Part shown: one piece after another, positions 29,431 to 38,397 of the stretch
Numbering within the stretch: the stretch's first letter is position 1
Layout: each line of letters begins with the position of its first letter
Assembly (NCBI RefSeq): GCF_003046585.1
Contig: NZ_QAAE01000017.1
Location: 1-61,348 of the forward strand
Reading direction: 5' to 3'
Source of the DNA: Nitrosomonas aestuarii
GTDB lineage: Bacteria > Pseudomonadota > Gammaproteobacteria > Burkholderiales > Nitrosomonadaceae
Length of the DNA: 61,348 nucleotides
Notes under the pieces: generated by a model
The model's database searches: none
Told to the model about the DNA's origin: nothing
What the model saw: the letters and a program-made list of their open reading frames with translations, nothing else
Position numbers and translations under genes: made by a program

Positions 29431-30590
29431 CCAGTTTGTGACAGTCCAACAAGATTGATGTTGTCTTGATTTAATCCTGTTTCAGCAGCCAAAATACCCA
29501 GGGATGCGACCGTATGCGTGCCCGAATCCAGTAACGCAACAAAGCGGGTTTCTTCAGCAGCGGAAGGTGTAAAACCGGCGATGTTCTCATATAACAGGTT
29601 GACAACTGCCGTGTGGTTGACTGCATCAGCGCCCAGTGCTGCAGTAATTGCGAGTTGCATTAATGTTTCATAGCTTGTGCCGTCATCGAGAAAGCGTAAT
29701 CCGATACCGACAAATTGTTTGTTTAATACGGATTCCGCGCCGAAAACTGCGCCGATCAATTTGGCTGTCTGGCCTGCATGACCATCCAGATCAAGCGCAA
29801 CCGAGTTGTCCGAAAACTGGATACGTTCAATATTCACGATTGTATCGGTGCCATCTGTGCCACTATTCTTATGGTTAATAGTCCAGACGTCATCAGTATG
29901 TTTTTCCAGTATGTAATCGGCAGATTGACGGGTATAGATAGCTGCGTCGATCGCGTCGTTACCAATGAGCGTGTCATCTCCGCCAAAACCCGAGAGTATA
30001 TCCCTTCCGGAGCCGCCTTCAATGATCTCGGCGATGTTATGGTCAACAGCAAAAGGAGTCTGGAAGCCTGAGAATACCTGCATGTAATCATTGGCACTGG
30101 TGCCATTGGCATCTTCAGGACTGAAAACCGCGCCGGATAACAGGTATCCTTTCAAACCAGCGGTATCCGATGAACGGCTGCCAGCGCCAATCAGATGTGC
30201 GGCGGCCAGCATGCCGGACGCTGTTATGGGTTGATCATTGAGAATCTGCCCCTCGTATTTATCGAGTTCCAGGAATTTTATTCTGCTCCACAACATATTA
30301 TGCCAGTCGCGCACGATGATTTCCTGGACTGTGCCATTATTGAAATAGTCCTGCTTGCTGTTGATACCGTTTTTGCCGGACCAATTACCTGTCCAGTTAT
30401 TTCTGAATAAATTACTATCACTCTGGTCGATACCGTAGTATCCCAGATCAAAAAGTGCGGCTTCACCGAATTGATACTTACCGATAAAGCCGAATGCGTT
30501 TTCGGTGTCATAGTTCTGGACGCCGCCTGGTATGCTTGATGACTCCCTGAAGCCGAGCGTGTCAAAATAATCCTGATATGTATTAATCAC
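29415..30590 (-). CDS. RTX-type secreted protein with a lysozyme-like head and DUF4214 tail
   Basis: A 391-residue protein without a Sec signal. Residues about 10-170 look like a transglycosylase/lysozyme-like domain (LGFRESSS with a candidate catalytic Glu, then NAFGFIGKYQFGEAAL and ITASGMLAAAHLIGAG). Residues about 190-215 carry RTX calcium-binding turns (GGSGRDILSGFGGDDTL). The rest is DUF4214 (LRFLDDGTSYE, LYENIAGFTPSA). RTX plus DUF4214 is typical of type I secretion substrates. The GTG start at 30590 has GGAAG upstream inside the preceding gene, whose stop it overlaps by 8 bp. No type I exporter is in the window. A cell-wall-directed role is inferred. Confidence 0.82.
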   Translation of the reverse strand: MINTYQDYFDTLGFRESSSIPGGVQNYDTENAFGFIGKYQFGEAALFDLGYYGIDQSDSNLFRNNWTGNWSGKNGINSKQDYFNNGTVQEIIVRDWHNMLWSRIKFLELDKYEGQILNDQPITASGMLAAAHLIGAGSRSSDTAGLKGYLLSGAVFSPEDANGTSANDYMQVFSGFQTPFAVDHNIAEIIEGGSGRDILSGFGGDDTLIGNDAIDAAIYTRQSADYILEKHTDDVWTINHKNSGTDGTDTIVNIERIQFSDNSVALDLDGHAGQTAKLIGAVFGAESVLNKQFVGIGLRFLDDGTSYETLMQLAITAALGADAVNHTAVVNLLYENIAGFTPSAAEETRFVALLDSGTHTVASLGILAAETGLNQDNINLVGLSQTGLEYF

Positions 30591-31161
30591 GGTGATCTTC
30601 CAAAGATTGCAGTAGTATTGTCTGGTTTGTTTGTCGTAAGTTGCCGTTTTTCCAGTAATATAGGGTGTATTTCTTCACCCCGGAAAGATTGCTGCCGTTT
30701 TTCTCGATAGTATTGTCTTTTTCATAATGTGTTAACCGGATTGCAATATTGCGATGACCGTCACTCAAACCTTCGAGTATGAAAATATCGTTAGTCCCGC
30801 TGCGCGTTGTTTTATACGCAAGTCTTTTAAGCGTGGCATTGTGTTGAAAAATGATCAGATGACAACCGGCGCTGCCGCAGAGGCCGGAACCGGAGAGATA
30901 TAAAAAAACTTCATCGATACCATCATCATTCAGATCATATTTTGCAATTTCACCTTTGGGTAATTTCGATGGAAATTTATCATGCGCTTTTTTCCAGCTG
31001 GAAGTGATGATGCCCGGTGTGCCATGGGCATTCAGTAGCGAGTCGACCGCTTGTTTGCTTATTTGTTCAAACTTCAACTTGACAGGGTCTTTTTTTTCAG
31101 CGTAAACAGTTGCTGCTATGGTGGTTATGACAATCAACAACAATATATTAAACAGCTTCAT
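30583..31161 (-). CDS. Exported protein of unknown function, partner of the RTX gene
   Basis: A 192-residue protein with a Sec signal (MKLFNILLLIVITTIAATVYA). The mature part has an EF-hand-like DLNDDGIDEVFLYL, a CGSAGCHL Cys pair that may form a disulphide, and a beta-rich end. I do not recognise a family. Its stop overlaps the start of the RTX gene by 8 bp (GTGATTAA), so the two are translationally coupled. A periplasmic protein made together with a possible cell-wall hydrolase could be its immunity or control factor; this is inference from the pairing only. Confidence 0.72.
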   Translation of the reverse strand: MKLFNILLLIVITTIAATVYAEKKDPVKLKFEQISKQAVDSLLNAHGTPGIITSSWKKAHDKFPSKLPKGEIAKYDLNDDGIDEVFLYLSGSGLCGSAGCHLIIFQHNATLKRLAYKTTRSGTNDIFILEGLSDGHRNIAIRLTHYEKDNTIEKNGSNLSGVKKYTLYYWKNGNLRQTNQTILLQSLEDHRD

Positions 31162-31233
31162 CTGGGTGCATTAATATATACGCATGAAAATACTGCATCA
31201 ATTATATATCAATATCGACGAGGTTATTGCAAC

Positions 31234-32163
31234 ATGAAGATCACTATTATTGGGACCGGACAGGTTGGTTCGACAATTGCGTATGCCGTGGTGCTGCAAG
31301 GTTTATGTAACCACCTGGTTCTGGCCGGCCGGAATCTTACCAAAGCACAAGGCGATGTGCTGGATTTACAGCATACCCTGTCGTTTTGTGAACGCCCGAT
31401 GACTATTGAAAGCAGTGCGATTGAAGATGTCAAAGACAGTGACATTCTGGTAATTACGGCCTCCGCGAAAGGACAGGGGAAAATGGCTAGCCGAATGGAA
31501 TTGGGGGTGGCTAATGTCGAAATATTCAAAAAATTGATTCCGCTCCTGGTGAGGAACAATCCTCAGGCGCTTTTAGTTATCATCTCCAACCCCGTCGATG
31601 TGTTGACTTATCTAGCTACACAGTTGGCTGGATTGCCGTCTTCAAGAATAATGGGGGTGGGCACACTGGTTGATTCAGCCCGCTTTAGAGTGTTGTTGTC
31701 AATTGAAGAACGGATCCATCCTGATGACTTGCGTACTTATATTCTGGGGGAGCATGGGCCAAATCAGTTTCCGGTTTTCAGTAATGCTTTCGCAGGCAGC
31801 GAACGCATCGCCGATAATCCTGCGCATCGCCGAATTTTTCATGAAGTCACCGAAGCCGGTTTTGATGTTTATAATTTGAAAGGCTACACTAACTTTGCGA
31901 TTGCAACCGCTGCTTGTGAAGTGCTTAAAACCATTGCGTATGACGACCATAGAACCATGCCACTAAGTACCTATTTCAAAGAATGGCAGGGCATTGAAGA
32001 TAACTGTTTCAGCATTCCTGTGGTCGTTGGTCGTGCCGGTATTATCAGACACTTACACCCTAATCTGAATCAGATTGAAAAAAACGCTTTAGGGAAATCT
32101 GCGAAATTAATCAAAGACAATATTAACAACCTGATTAATGCTGAAAATAATAAATCGGTATAG
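31234..32163 (+). CDS. Lactate/malate dehydrogenase family enzyme
   Basis: A 309-residue NAD-dependent 2-hydroxyacid dehydrogenase of the LDH/MDH superfamily. The Rossmann motif IIGTGQVGS is at residues 5-13, the NAD-site ISNPVDVLTYLA near 120, the substrate Arg in SARFR near 150 and the catalytic His in GEHGPNQ near 174. The mobile loop (TASAKGQGKMASRME) does not match the standard lactate (Q) or malate (R) pattern cleanly, so specificity is left open. Start ATG 31234 follows GAGG; an open frame upstream to 31051 runs across the divergent gene and is discarded. Confidence 0.85.
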   Translation: MKITIIGTGQVGSTIAYAVVLQGLCNHLVLAGRNLTKAQGDVLDLQHTLSFCERPMTIESSAIEDVKDSDILVITASAKGQGKMASRMELGVANVEIFKKLIPLLVRNNPQALLVIISNPVDVLTYLATQLAGLPSSRIMGVGTLVDSARFRVLLSIEERIHPDDLRTYILGEHGPNQFPVFSNAFAGSERIADNPAHRRIFHEVTEAGFDVYNLKGYTNFAIATAACEVLKTIAYDDHRTMPLSTYFKEWQGIEDNCFSIPVVVGRAGIIRHLHPNLNQIEKNALGKSAKLIKDNINNLINAENNKSV

Positions 32164-32182
32164 TGGCAAGTCACAGGCCTAC

Positions 32183-32226
32183 TGTCGTGCAGGATAAAAA
32201 TTTTCTCAAATCTTACCTGCACGACA
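32183..32226. terminator. 11-bp hairpin between convergent genes
   Basis: TGTCGTGCAGG (32183-32193) pairs perfectly with CCTGCACGACA (32216-32226) around a 22-base AT-rich loop. It lies between the dehydrogenase (plus) and the peroxiredoxin (minus), so it may end both transcripts. Confidence 0.6.
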
Positions 32227-32253
32227 ATGCTTTCTTAAGTCACTACAGTAAGA

Positions 32254-32913
32254 CTACTTGGGTTGTTTTACTTTTCTGAGGTAAGGTTTCACAGTTTCCC
32301 AACCATCAGGATAAACCTTCTCAGCTTCTTCATTGCTAACTGCAGGCACGATAATCACATCTTCACCTCGTTGCCAGTTTACAGGGGTAGCAACTTTGTG
32401 CCTGGCTGTTAATTGCATGGAGTCAATTACGCGTAAAATTTCGTTAAAGTTCCGTCCCGTCGTCATGGGGTATGTCATCATCAGTTTGATGTTTTTATCA
32501 GGACCAATGACAAAGACCGAGCGTACAGTTGCATTTGTCAATGCTGTGCGGCCTTCAGCAGAACCGGTCTCATCTGCAGGAAACATGTTATATAGCTTGG
32601 CAATATGCAGGTCGGTATCAGCAATAACCGGATATTGAATCGATGATCCACCGACATCTTCAACATCCTTCAACCATTTTTCGTGATCATTGAGCGGGTC
32701 AATACTGAGGCCGATAATTTTGGTATTTCGTTTATCAAACTCAGACTGAATACTGGCCATATAACCTAATTCAGTGGTGCAGACAGGCGTGAAATCCTTC
32801 GGGTGTGAAAATAATACCGCCCAGCCATCTCCAATCCACTCATGGAAATCGATTTTGCCCTGTGTAGTTGCTGCTTGGAAATTAGGTGCCTGATCGTTAA
32901 TGCGTAACGCCAT
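32254..32913 (-). CDS. 1-Cys peroxiredoxin (Prx6 type)
   Basis: A 219-residue peroxidase that reduces H2O2 and organic peroxides. The active-site segment SHPKDFTPVCTTE holds the peroxidatic Cys45 with its Thr and the Prx6-type His; a conserved Arg lies in ATVRSVFVIGPD. The length and the C-terminal domain (VATPVNWQRGEDVI, then a conserved PDGWE-like end) are those of the 1-Cys Prx6 group. The start at 32913 follows AAAGGAG. It is a single gene, without an AhpF-like partner. Confidence 0.93.
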   Translation of the reverse strand: MALRINDQAPNFQAATTQGKIDFHEWIGDGWAVLFSHPKDFTPVCTTELGYMASIQSEFDKRNTKIIGLSIDPLNDHEKWLKDVEDVGGSSIQYPVIADTDLHIAKLYNMFPADETGSAEGRTALTNATVRSVFVIGPDKNIKLMMTYPMTTGRNFNEILRVIDSMQLTARHKVATPVNWQRGEDVIIVPAVSNEEAEKVYPDGWETVKPYLRKVKQPK

Positions 32914-33044
32914 AATAAACTCCTTTGTTTACGGTGATATTTTGACAGATGAAATCATGAAATATTGTTCAGTAAATTGAACCGACAGTTTAACGCGACT
33001 GTAACAGTTGAACAAATGGAAAGGGGTTGTGGCGTACTTTTAAC

Positions 33045-33075
33045 TAAAAACAGCACTGCTCTCTAGCAGCGCTGT
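33045..33075 (-). terminator. Rho-independent terminator of yjfB
   Basis: On the minus strand ACAGCGCTGCT, loop AGAG and AGCAGTGCTGT form a stem with one mismatch, followed by TTTTTAG. It lies 22 bp after the yjfB stop. Confidence 0.8.
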
Positions 33076-33096
33076 CATGGCAAACAGATTGTAAAT

Positions 33097-33297
33097 CTAA
33101 GCGATGGTATTAATGTTTTGTCCCAGATGTGAGGGTAAATTCTGCGCGGGTGTGTTATCTGGAATTGCTTCAATTAAAGCCATGGCATTTTCAGAACTGA
33201 TATCAAGCGCTTTTTTAAAAACTGCCGTGCCGGAAGCCTGTTGGATATAGGCCTCACTCATCGCGGTTGCCGTGCTGGCTATACCGGTAACATTCAT
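33097..33297 (-). CDS. YjfB-family small protein (putative motility protein)
   Basis: A 66-residue protein matching the YjfB pattern: MNVTGIASTATAMSEAYIQQ, VFKKALDISSENAMALIEAI and the ending LGQNINTIA. The family is widespread, often near flagellar or sigma-28 regulons, with no proven activity. The start at 33297 has a perfect AAGGAGG site; an open frame upstream to 33345 is ignored for this reason. It is a monocistronic unit with its own terminator. Confidence 0.85.
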   Translation of the reverse strand: MNVTGIASTATAMSEAYIQQASGTAVFKKALDISSENAMALIEAIPDNTPAQNLPSHLGQNINTIA

Positions 33298-33421
33298 AAA
33301 ACCTCCTTTTAAGTGATATGTTTTACATGCCACTGTTAACGGCATTTAAAGTAAGTTAATTGAGTGACTGATCCGATGATGGTTTGTTTTTGAATTGTGG
33401 TGTAGGTTAGTACCCAACCTC

Positions 33422-34027
33422 TTATAAATATTTTCTAAAAAGCGGCGGTAAAAAGTTTCTTACATTATCACGCCAGTCATGTCCAACTGTAATCGGAACC
33501 CTGGCTAAATAATGAATGTTGTCGGTGCTTTTACCATCCAGGTAGACATAATAATTTCCAATTTCATCAAGTCTGAAAACCTGTGTGATTACTCCTGACG
33601 GGTGTGTTCGTGCCGGGATGGAAAAGATCTCATGCTCTTCATGGTTTTGATCTTCAAGCAATGTTAATTTAACCAGACGCAGCGCCAGCGAAACATCACG
33701 TATCGCATCCGGATGCAGCAGATCAATCGATATATTCAACGTGCCGGGCTGCGGTATTTTGCCGCATTGAACGGGTATGTAAGGTGTTCTTGGCTCATCT
33801 TCAGAGACTTCGTAGTCATCGGAAAGATAATAGCTGGAATAACCGATTGTCAAAGTTTCGGTTTCAATGGTGCAGGTAGTACCACGAAAACCTTTGGGGT
33901 AGGTTTCAGATGAATCTCCCTGCGAGCTGACCTGTAAAAGCGCACCGAACATGATGAAAGCGGCGAAAATGCTGATTCCGATTATCAGCTGAAATCTGCG
34001 GGATGACACTCTGGTCGTGGGTAGCAT
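33422..34027 (-). CDS. Unrecognised membrane-anchored protein
   Basis: A 201-residue protein with one N-terminal membrane anchor (FQLIIGISIFAAFIMFGALL) and a beta-rich periplasmic part with two Cys residues (RGTTCTIETE and VQCGKIPQ). The later part (GTLNISIDLLHPDAIRDVSLALRLV; YYVYLDGKS) resembles an Ig-like or carbohydrate-binding sandwich, but I cannot name a family. The ATG at 34027 follows AAAAAGGA. Function unknown. Confidence 0.65.
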   Translation of the reverse strand: MLPTTRVSSRRFQLIIGISIFAAFIMFGALLQVSSQGDSSETYPKGFRGTTCTIETETLTIGYSSYYLSDDYEVSEDEPRTPYIPVQCGKIPQPGTLNISIDLLHPDAIRDVSLALRLVKLTLLEDQNHEEHEIFSIPARTHPSGVITQVFRLDEIGNYYVYLDGKSTDNIHYLARVPITVGHDWRDNVRNFLPPLFRKYL

Positions 34028-34178
34028 AAAAATCCTTTTTCAATACATGCAAAAAAGATGATTTTATATCAGGCAGAACTGATTCGGCGTTTTATTCAGT
34101 TAGCATTCAGGTAGGTCTTTATAGAATGACGCCATAGTAGCAACGGACTCGATAAATTAACTGTAATGGAGGTGTATG

Positions 34179-34517
34179 ATGAAAGAAACAATAACAAAAA
34201 GTTTTATGCCAGCCAGTTTGTTATGGGTGATGGTATTGGGGTTGACGCTAAGCGTATCCACGTTGGCCGAAGCTGGTCGCGGTCATCATAAACATCGTCA
34301 CCATCATCATGGGCACCATCATCATCATCACTATCATGACGGATATACAGTGATTTATAATCAACCGCGTGGCTATTACAATCAGGCTTATTATCCTCAG
34401 CCAATATATTATCCGGCGCCTGCGCCCGTTTATGCACCGCCGCCTGTTTATGCTTATCCGCCAAATGTGATGTTCGATATTTCTACGGATATAGGACATT
34501 TTATGTTCCGTCACTGA
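34179..34517 (+). CDS. Exported His-rich protein
   Basis: A 112-residue protein with a Sec signal (SLLWVMVLGLTLSVSTLAEA) followed immediately by a His cluster (HHKHRHHHHGHHHHHH, about residues 36-52) and then a Tyr/Pro-rich region with PVYAPPPVYAYPP. A strong GGAGG at 34168-34172 favours the second of two adjacent ATGs (34179). Composition suggests a periplasmic or secreted binder of Cu, Ni or Zn, inferred. It ends at a textbook terminator. Confidence 0.78.
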   Translation: MKETITKSFMPASLLWVMVLGLTLSVSTLAEAGRGHHKHRHHHHGHHHHHHYHDGYTVIYNQPRGYYNQAYYPQPIYYPAPAPVYAPPPVYAYPPNVMFDISTDIGHFMFRH

Positions 34518-34655
34518 TAAGCAAGCTGATAATCAAGTCTGGTAACGGTTGATTGCAAGCGTACTCTGTTGTCGGATTGGTTTAGTTGGTTTGTTAAGCA
34601 AAAAGTACTTGTTCACAGCTCTTCTCAGGCAATTTCTCCTCCTGTCTGAAATTAA

Positions 34656-34682
34656 ACGCCGTCTTTTGACGGCGTATTTTTT
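34656..34682 (+). terminator. Rho-independent terminator
   Basis: ACGCCGTC, loop TTTT and GACGGCGT (34656-34675) are followed by ATTTTTT. It lies about 140 bp past the His-rich gene and 100 bp before relA. Confidence 0.9.
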
Positions 34683-34783
34683 CGCTTTGCCGCCCTGTCT
34701 GATAAAATTATAAATATTACTTGCACAGCGGCAATACGCCCTTATTTACAAAAATATATGAATAACAACATAACTCAAATTGA

Positions 34784-36988
34784 ATGATCACTTCGACGCA
34801 TGCTTCTTGTGCCAGTAATATGGAAATTGCTACATGGCTTGAATCAATAGCAGCCCGGCTTTCATCCAGTGACAATGCGCTGCTTAGGAACACGCTGGAT
34901 TATGTTTGGCAATACTATGACGGTCAACGTCTGTCATCGGGTGAGCAAGTAATTCATCATATGCTGGGAACGGTTACGATCCTGGCCTCACTGAAGGTCG
35001 ATACCGATACGCTGGCGGCCGGTATCCTGCATGCCATGCCGGATTATCTGGATGACTATGCAAATCAGCTGCACACCGATTTTAATCCAACGGTTGTGCA
35101 TCTGGTTGAGGGTGTGGCGCGCATGGCGCGTATTAAAGCTCTGGGTTTCAGAAACAATCTGGCTGGACATGTTACGCAGGTAGAGGCGTTGCGTAAAATG
35201 CTGCTGGCGATGGCAGAAGATATTCGTGTTGTCGTCATCACGCTCGCAAGCCGTGCACAAACCATGCGGTATGTTGTATCAACTGATATTCCTGAGCGTA
35301 TGGATATTGCATTTGAAACCATGGATATCTTCGCACCGTTGGCCAATCGGTTAGGCTTATGGCAAGTCAAATGGGAACTGGAAGATTTGTCCTTTCGCAT
35401 ACTCGAGCCGGCACGATATAAAAAAATCGCCCGTTTGCTGGAGGAAACACGCGTCAGCCGGGAACAGTATATTGCCTTAGTCGTTGCGGAATTACAGCGT
35501 GCGTTGCAACAGGCCGGTATCCGTGCGGCTGTTAACGGTCGACCCAAGCATATTTACAGTATCCACAAGAAGATGAAACGCAAGGATCTGGATTTCGGTG
35601 AGATTTATGATGCACGCGCGGTGCGCATTCTGGTGGATGATATATCAGATTGCTATGCTGCACTGGGAATTGTGCACAGCATGTGGATACCCATTCCGAA
35701 AGAATTTGATGATTACATTGCCAAACCCAAAAGCAATGGATACCGTTCATTGCATACTGCGGTTACCGGCTTGGAAAATAAAGCGGTGGAAATTCAGATC
35801 CGTACGCATGAAATGCATCGTCATTCCGAACTGGGTGTTGCTGCGCACTGGCGTTACAAGGAAGGATCAACGCGTGACGCGCGTTACGAGGAGAAAATCA
35901 CCTGGTTACGCCAGATTCTTGAATGGAAAGACGATGTCTCGGATGATGGAGAATTGGCTGAGCATTTTAAAACGGCGTTATTTGAAGATTCGGTATATGT
36001 GCTGACTCCGCAAGGCAACGTGATCGCTTTGCCGAAGGGTGCGACACCATTGGATTTTGCTTATCATGTACATACCGACCTTGGACACCGCTGTCGTGGC
36101 GCAAAAGTTGATGGGGTGATGGTTGCGCTGGATTATCAATTACAAAACGCACAGAAAGTGGAAATTCTGCCGGCCAAAGCGGGTGGACCAAGCCGCGACT
36201 GGTTAAATGATGCGTTGGGCTATCTGAAAAGCCCTCGCGCGCGATCCAAGGTCAGGCAGTGGTTTAATCATCAGGTACTCAAAACAACGTTGGTGCAAGG
36301 CCGGACAATTGTGGAAAAATTACTGCAGCGCCATGGTGCAACGGCAATGAGCCTGGATAAACTTGCTGCTCAATTTAATTTTCCGAGACCGAACGATTTT
36401 TTCATGGCTGTCGCCAAAGGTGAGATCAGTCAGCACCAACTGGAAAAGATTCTGACCGGACAAATAGTGTCTGCTGCAGCGCAGCCGGACATGCTTATGG
36501 ACAGAAAATCGACTAAGCGCCCGGTTTCACAACAAACAGGCGAAGAAATTTTGGTCAATGGTGTCGGTGGGCTACTTTCAGTACTGGCCAAATGTTGTAA
36601 ACCCGTTCCGCCCGATCCTATCGTTGGTTTTGTAACCCGGCACGGACGCGGTATTTCTATCCATCGCCAGAATTGTCTTAATATGCCGCAGTTATTGCGT
36701 AAAAATGCTGACCGTATTGTTGAAGCGGACTGGGGGACAATTAATGACAAAGCTTTTCCGGTGGATGTGGAAATCAGGGCTCATGATAGGCAATGGTTAC
36801 TGCGCGATATTTCCGAAATCTTGTCTCGGGAGAAAGTAAATGCTGTTGCGATGAATACACAAACCCGACGGAGTATGACAAATATACAGTTAACGCTAGA
36901 AGTCAATGAAATAAAACAACTGAGCCGGGTGCTGGCGCTGCTAAAGGAACTTCCCGGTGTGACGGTGACGGGGCGGAGAAACCGGTAA
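34784..36988 (+). CDS. relA: (p)ppGpp synthetase RelA
   Basis: RelA senses uncharged tRNA on stalled ribosomes and makes the alarmone (p)ppGpp. The 734-residue protein has an HD-type region at about 40-180 whose catalytic HDxxED is replaced (AGILHAMPDYLDD), so hydrolase activity should be absent. The synthetase domain (IYDARAVRILVDD; EFDDYIAKPKSNGYRSLHTA) carries the EFDD motif typical of RelA rather than the RFKD of SpoT. TGS (VLTPQGNVIALPKGATPLDF), a Cys-containing ZFD-like region (CCKPVPPDPIVGFVTRHGRG) and a C-terminal ACT domain follow. A monofunctional synthetase implies a separate SpoT elsewhere. Confidence 0.95.
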   Translation: MITSTHASCASNMEIATWLESIAARLSSSDNALLRNTLDYVWQYYDGQRLSSGEQVIHHMLGTVTILASLKVDTDTLAAGILHAMPDYLDDYANQLHTDFNPTVVHLVEGVARMARIKALGFRNNLAGHVTQVEALRKMLLAMAEDIRVVVITLASRAQTMRYVVSTDIPERMDIAFETMDIFAPLANRLGLWQVKWELEDLSFRILEPARYKKIARLLEETRVSREQYIALVVAELQRALQQAGIRAAVNGRPKHIYSIHKKMKRKDLDFGEIYDARAVRILVDDISDCYAALGIVHSMWIPIPKEFDDYIAKPKSNGYRSLHTAVTGLENKAVEIQIRTHEMHRHSELGVAAHWRYKEGSTRDARYEEKITWLRQILEWKDDVSDDGELAEHFKTALFEDSVYVLTPQGNVIALPKGATPLDFAYHVHTDLGHRCRGAKVDGVMVALDYQLQNAQKVEILPAKAGGPSRDWLNDALGYLKSPRARSKVRQWFNHQVLKTTLVQGRTIVEKLLQRHGATAMSLDKLAAQFNFPRPNDFFMAVAKGEISQHQLEKILTGQIVSAAAQPDMLMDRKSTKRPVSQQTGEEILVNGVGGLLSVLAKCCKPVPPDPIVGFVTRHGRGISIHRQNCLNMPQLLRKNADRIVEADWGTINDKAFPVDVEIRAHDRQWLLRDISEILSREKVNAVAMNTQTRRSMTNIQLTLEVNEIKQLSRVLALLKELPGVTVTGRRNR

Positions 36989-37201
36989 AAGGCAAAGCTG
37001 CGGAAGCGAAATGAAATAGATGATACAGTGAGTGTTGTCGTGACGCTTAAAAACAGTTTTAGCCGTTTAGTTTTCCGCGTTTACGACTTTTGATAATTGT
37101 TATTGCCATGTGCTGGATTTTTATTTTGGCATCAACGGTGACTGCTTAACGGACCGGAGTGATAAATAGACTGTGATAAATTTTTCAGTTGGGAGCATGG
37201 T

Positions 37202-38020
37202 ATGAACGCAGATCCCAAGACCCGGAATATGGCCTTGTTTTGTGATTTTGAAAATATCGCATTGGGTGTACGTGACGCAAAGTATGCGGCATTTGATATC
37301 AAGCTGGTGCTGGTGCGTTTGTTGCTTAAAGGCAATATCGTTGTCAAAAAAGCCTATTGCGACTGGGAGCGCTACAAGGAGTTTAAAGCGGGCATGCATG
37401 AGGCGGCTTTTGAGCTGATCGAGATACCACATGTGCGTCAATCAGGCAAAAATTCAGCCGATATCCGGATGGTCGTGGATGCACTTGATCTTTGCTACAC
37501 AAAATCGCACGTCGATATTTTTGTGATTATCAGTGGAGACTCCGACTTTTCGGCCTTAGTGAGTAAACTGCGAGAAAACAATAAGGTGGTTATCGGTGTC
37601 GGCGTCAAAAAGTCCACTTCCGATTTGTTGATCGCCAATTGCGATGAATTTATCTATTATGATGATTTAATTAGAGAAGCAGGAAAACAACGCAAAGCCA
37701 AGCGCAAAACACCAGCAGTTAAAAAAGCAGTAGCACCAACAGTGCCGAAGTCGGAAGCGGATAAGCAGCAGGAGGCACTGGATCTGGTTATGGAGACGGT
37801 CGAAGACTTGTTTGAAGAACGCGGCGAAGAGGAAAAAGTATGGGGTTCAATGGTCAAACAAACGCTGAAACGGCGTAAACCAGGTTTTAACGAAACCTAT
37901 CATGGATTTCGTACCTTTGGGAAATTGCTGGAAGCCGCACAGGAAAATAAACTGCTTAATCTTGAATATGATGATAAATCAGGCGGTTATATAATTAAAA
38001 GTATTGTTCAAGAGGAATAG
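37202..38020 (+). CDS. NYN-domain ribonuclease-like protein with OST-HTH/LOTUS tail
   Basis: A 272-residue protein. The N-terminal 150 residues are an NYN (PIN-like) domain with its acidic metal site: FCDFENIA (Asp15), NSADIRMVVDALDL (about 84) and IISGDSDFSALV (about 110). A Lys/Pro-rich linker leads to an OST-HTH/LOTUS-type winged helix (VWGSMVKQTLKRRKPGFNE, then YHGFRTFGKLLEAA). NYN proteins are predicted RNases and LOTUS domains bind RNA or G-quadruplexes, so an RNA-processing role is inferred. The start follows GGGAG. It is downstream of relA but with a 213-bp gap. Confidence 0.88.
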   Translation: MNADPKTRNMALFCDFENIALGVRDAKYAAFDIKLVLVRLLLKGNIVVKKAYCDWERYKEFKAGMHEAAFELIEIPHVRQSGKNSADIRMVVDALDLCYTKSHVDIFVIISGDSDFSALVSKLRENNKVVIGVGVKKSTSDLLIANCDEFIYYDDLIREAGKQRKAKRKTPAVKKAVAPTVPKSEADKQQEALDLVMETVEDLFEERGEEEKVWGSMVKQTLKRRKPGFNETYHGFRTFGKLLEAAQENKLLNLEYDDKSGGYIIKSIVQEE

Positions 38021-38397
38021 AGCGGTGTTGTGGTTGGTAACAGACATTTCCGATTCAAGGCCTGTTCTTTTTGTCAATGAACGTAAATAAGGGAACAGAA
38101 TTAAAATATAGACGCTGAAAAGTCTACTAATAATATACAGAACTTTTCAAAAATGCCTGATTGGGAAGGTTGAACTTGATTTGCCAAAAATGAAATCGCA
38201 AAAGTATCCTTGTTTTTTTAGATTGAAAAAGACGGTAACCATTAGATTAAATGGGTAAAAGTAAAAATAAGAATGATAACTCCATAAGTGTTAAATACGT
38301 GCTGATTGTTGCCCGGGATTCAGATTTGGGCTAATACAAATAACAATCGCTCTGAAATTAATAATTCTGTATGATTTTTATTGTCTGAAACTTGTAG
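38021..38397. other. AT-rich gene-free stretch
   Basis: No supported gene or RNA is seen; it separates the convergent NYN and TPR genes. Confidence 0.5.
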
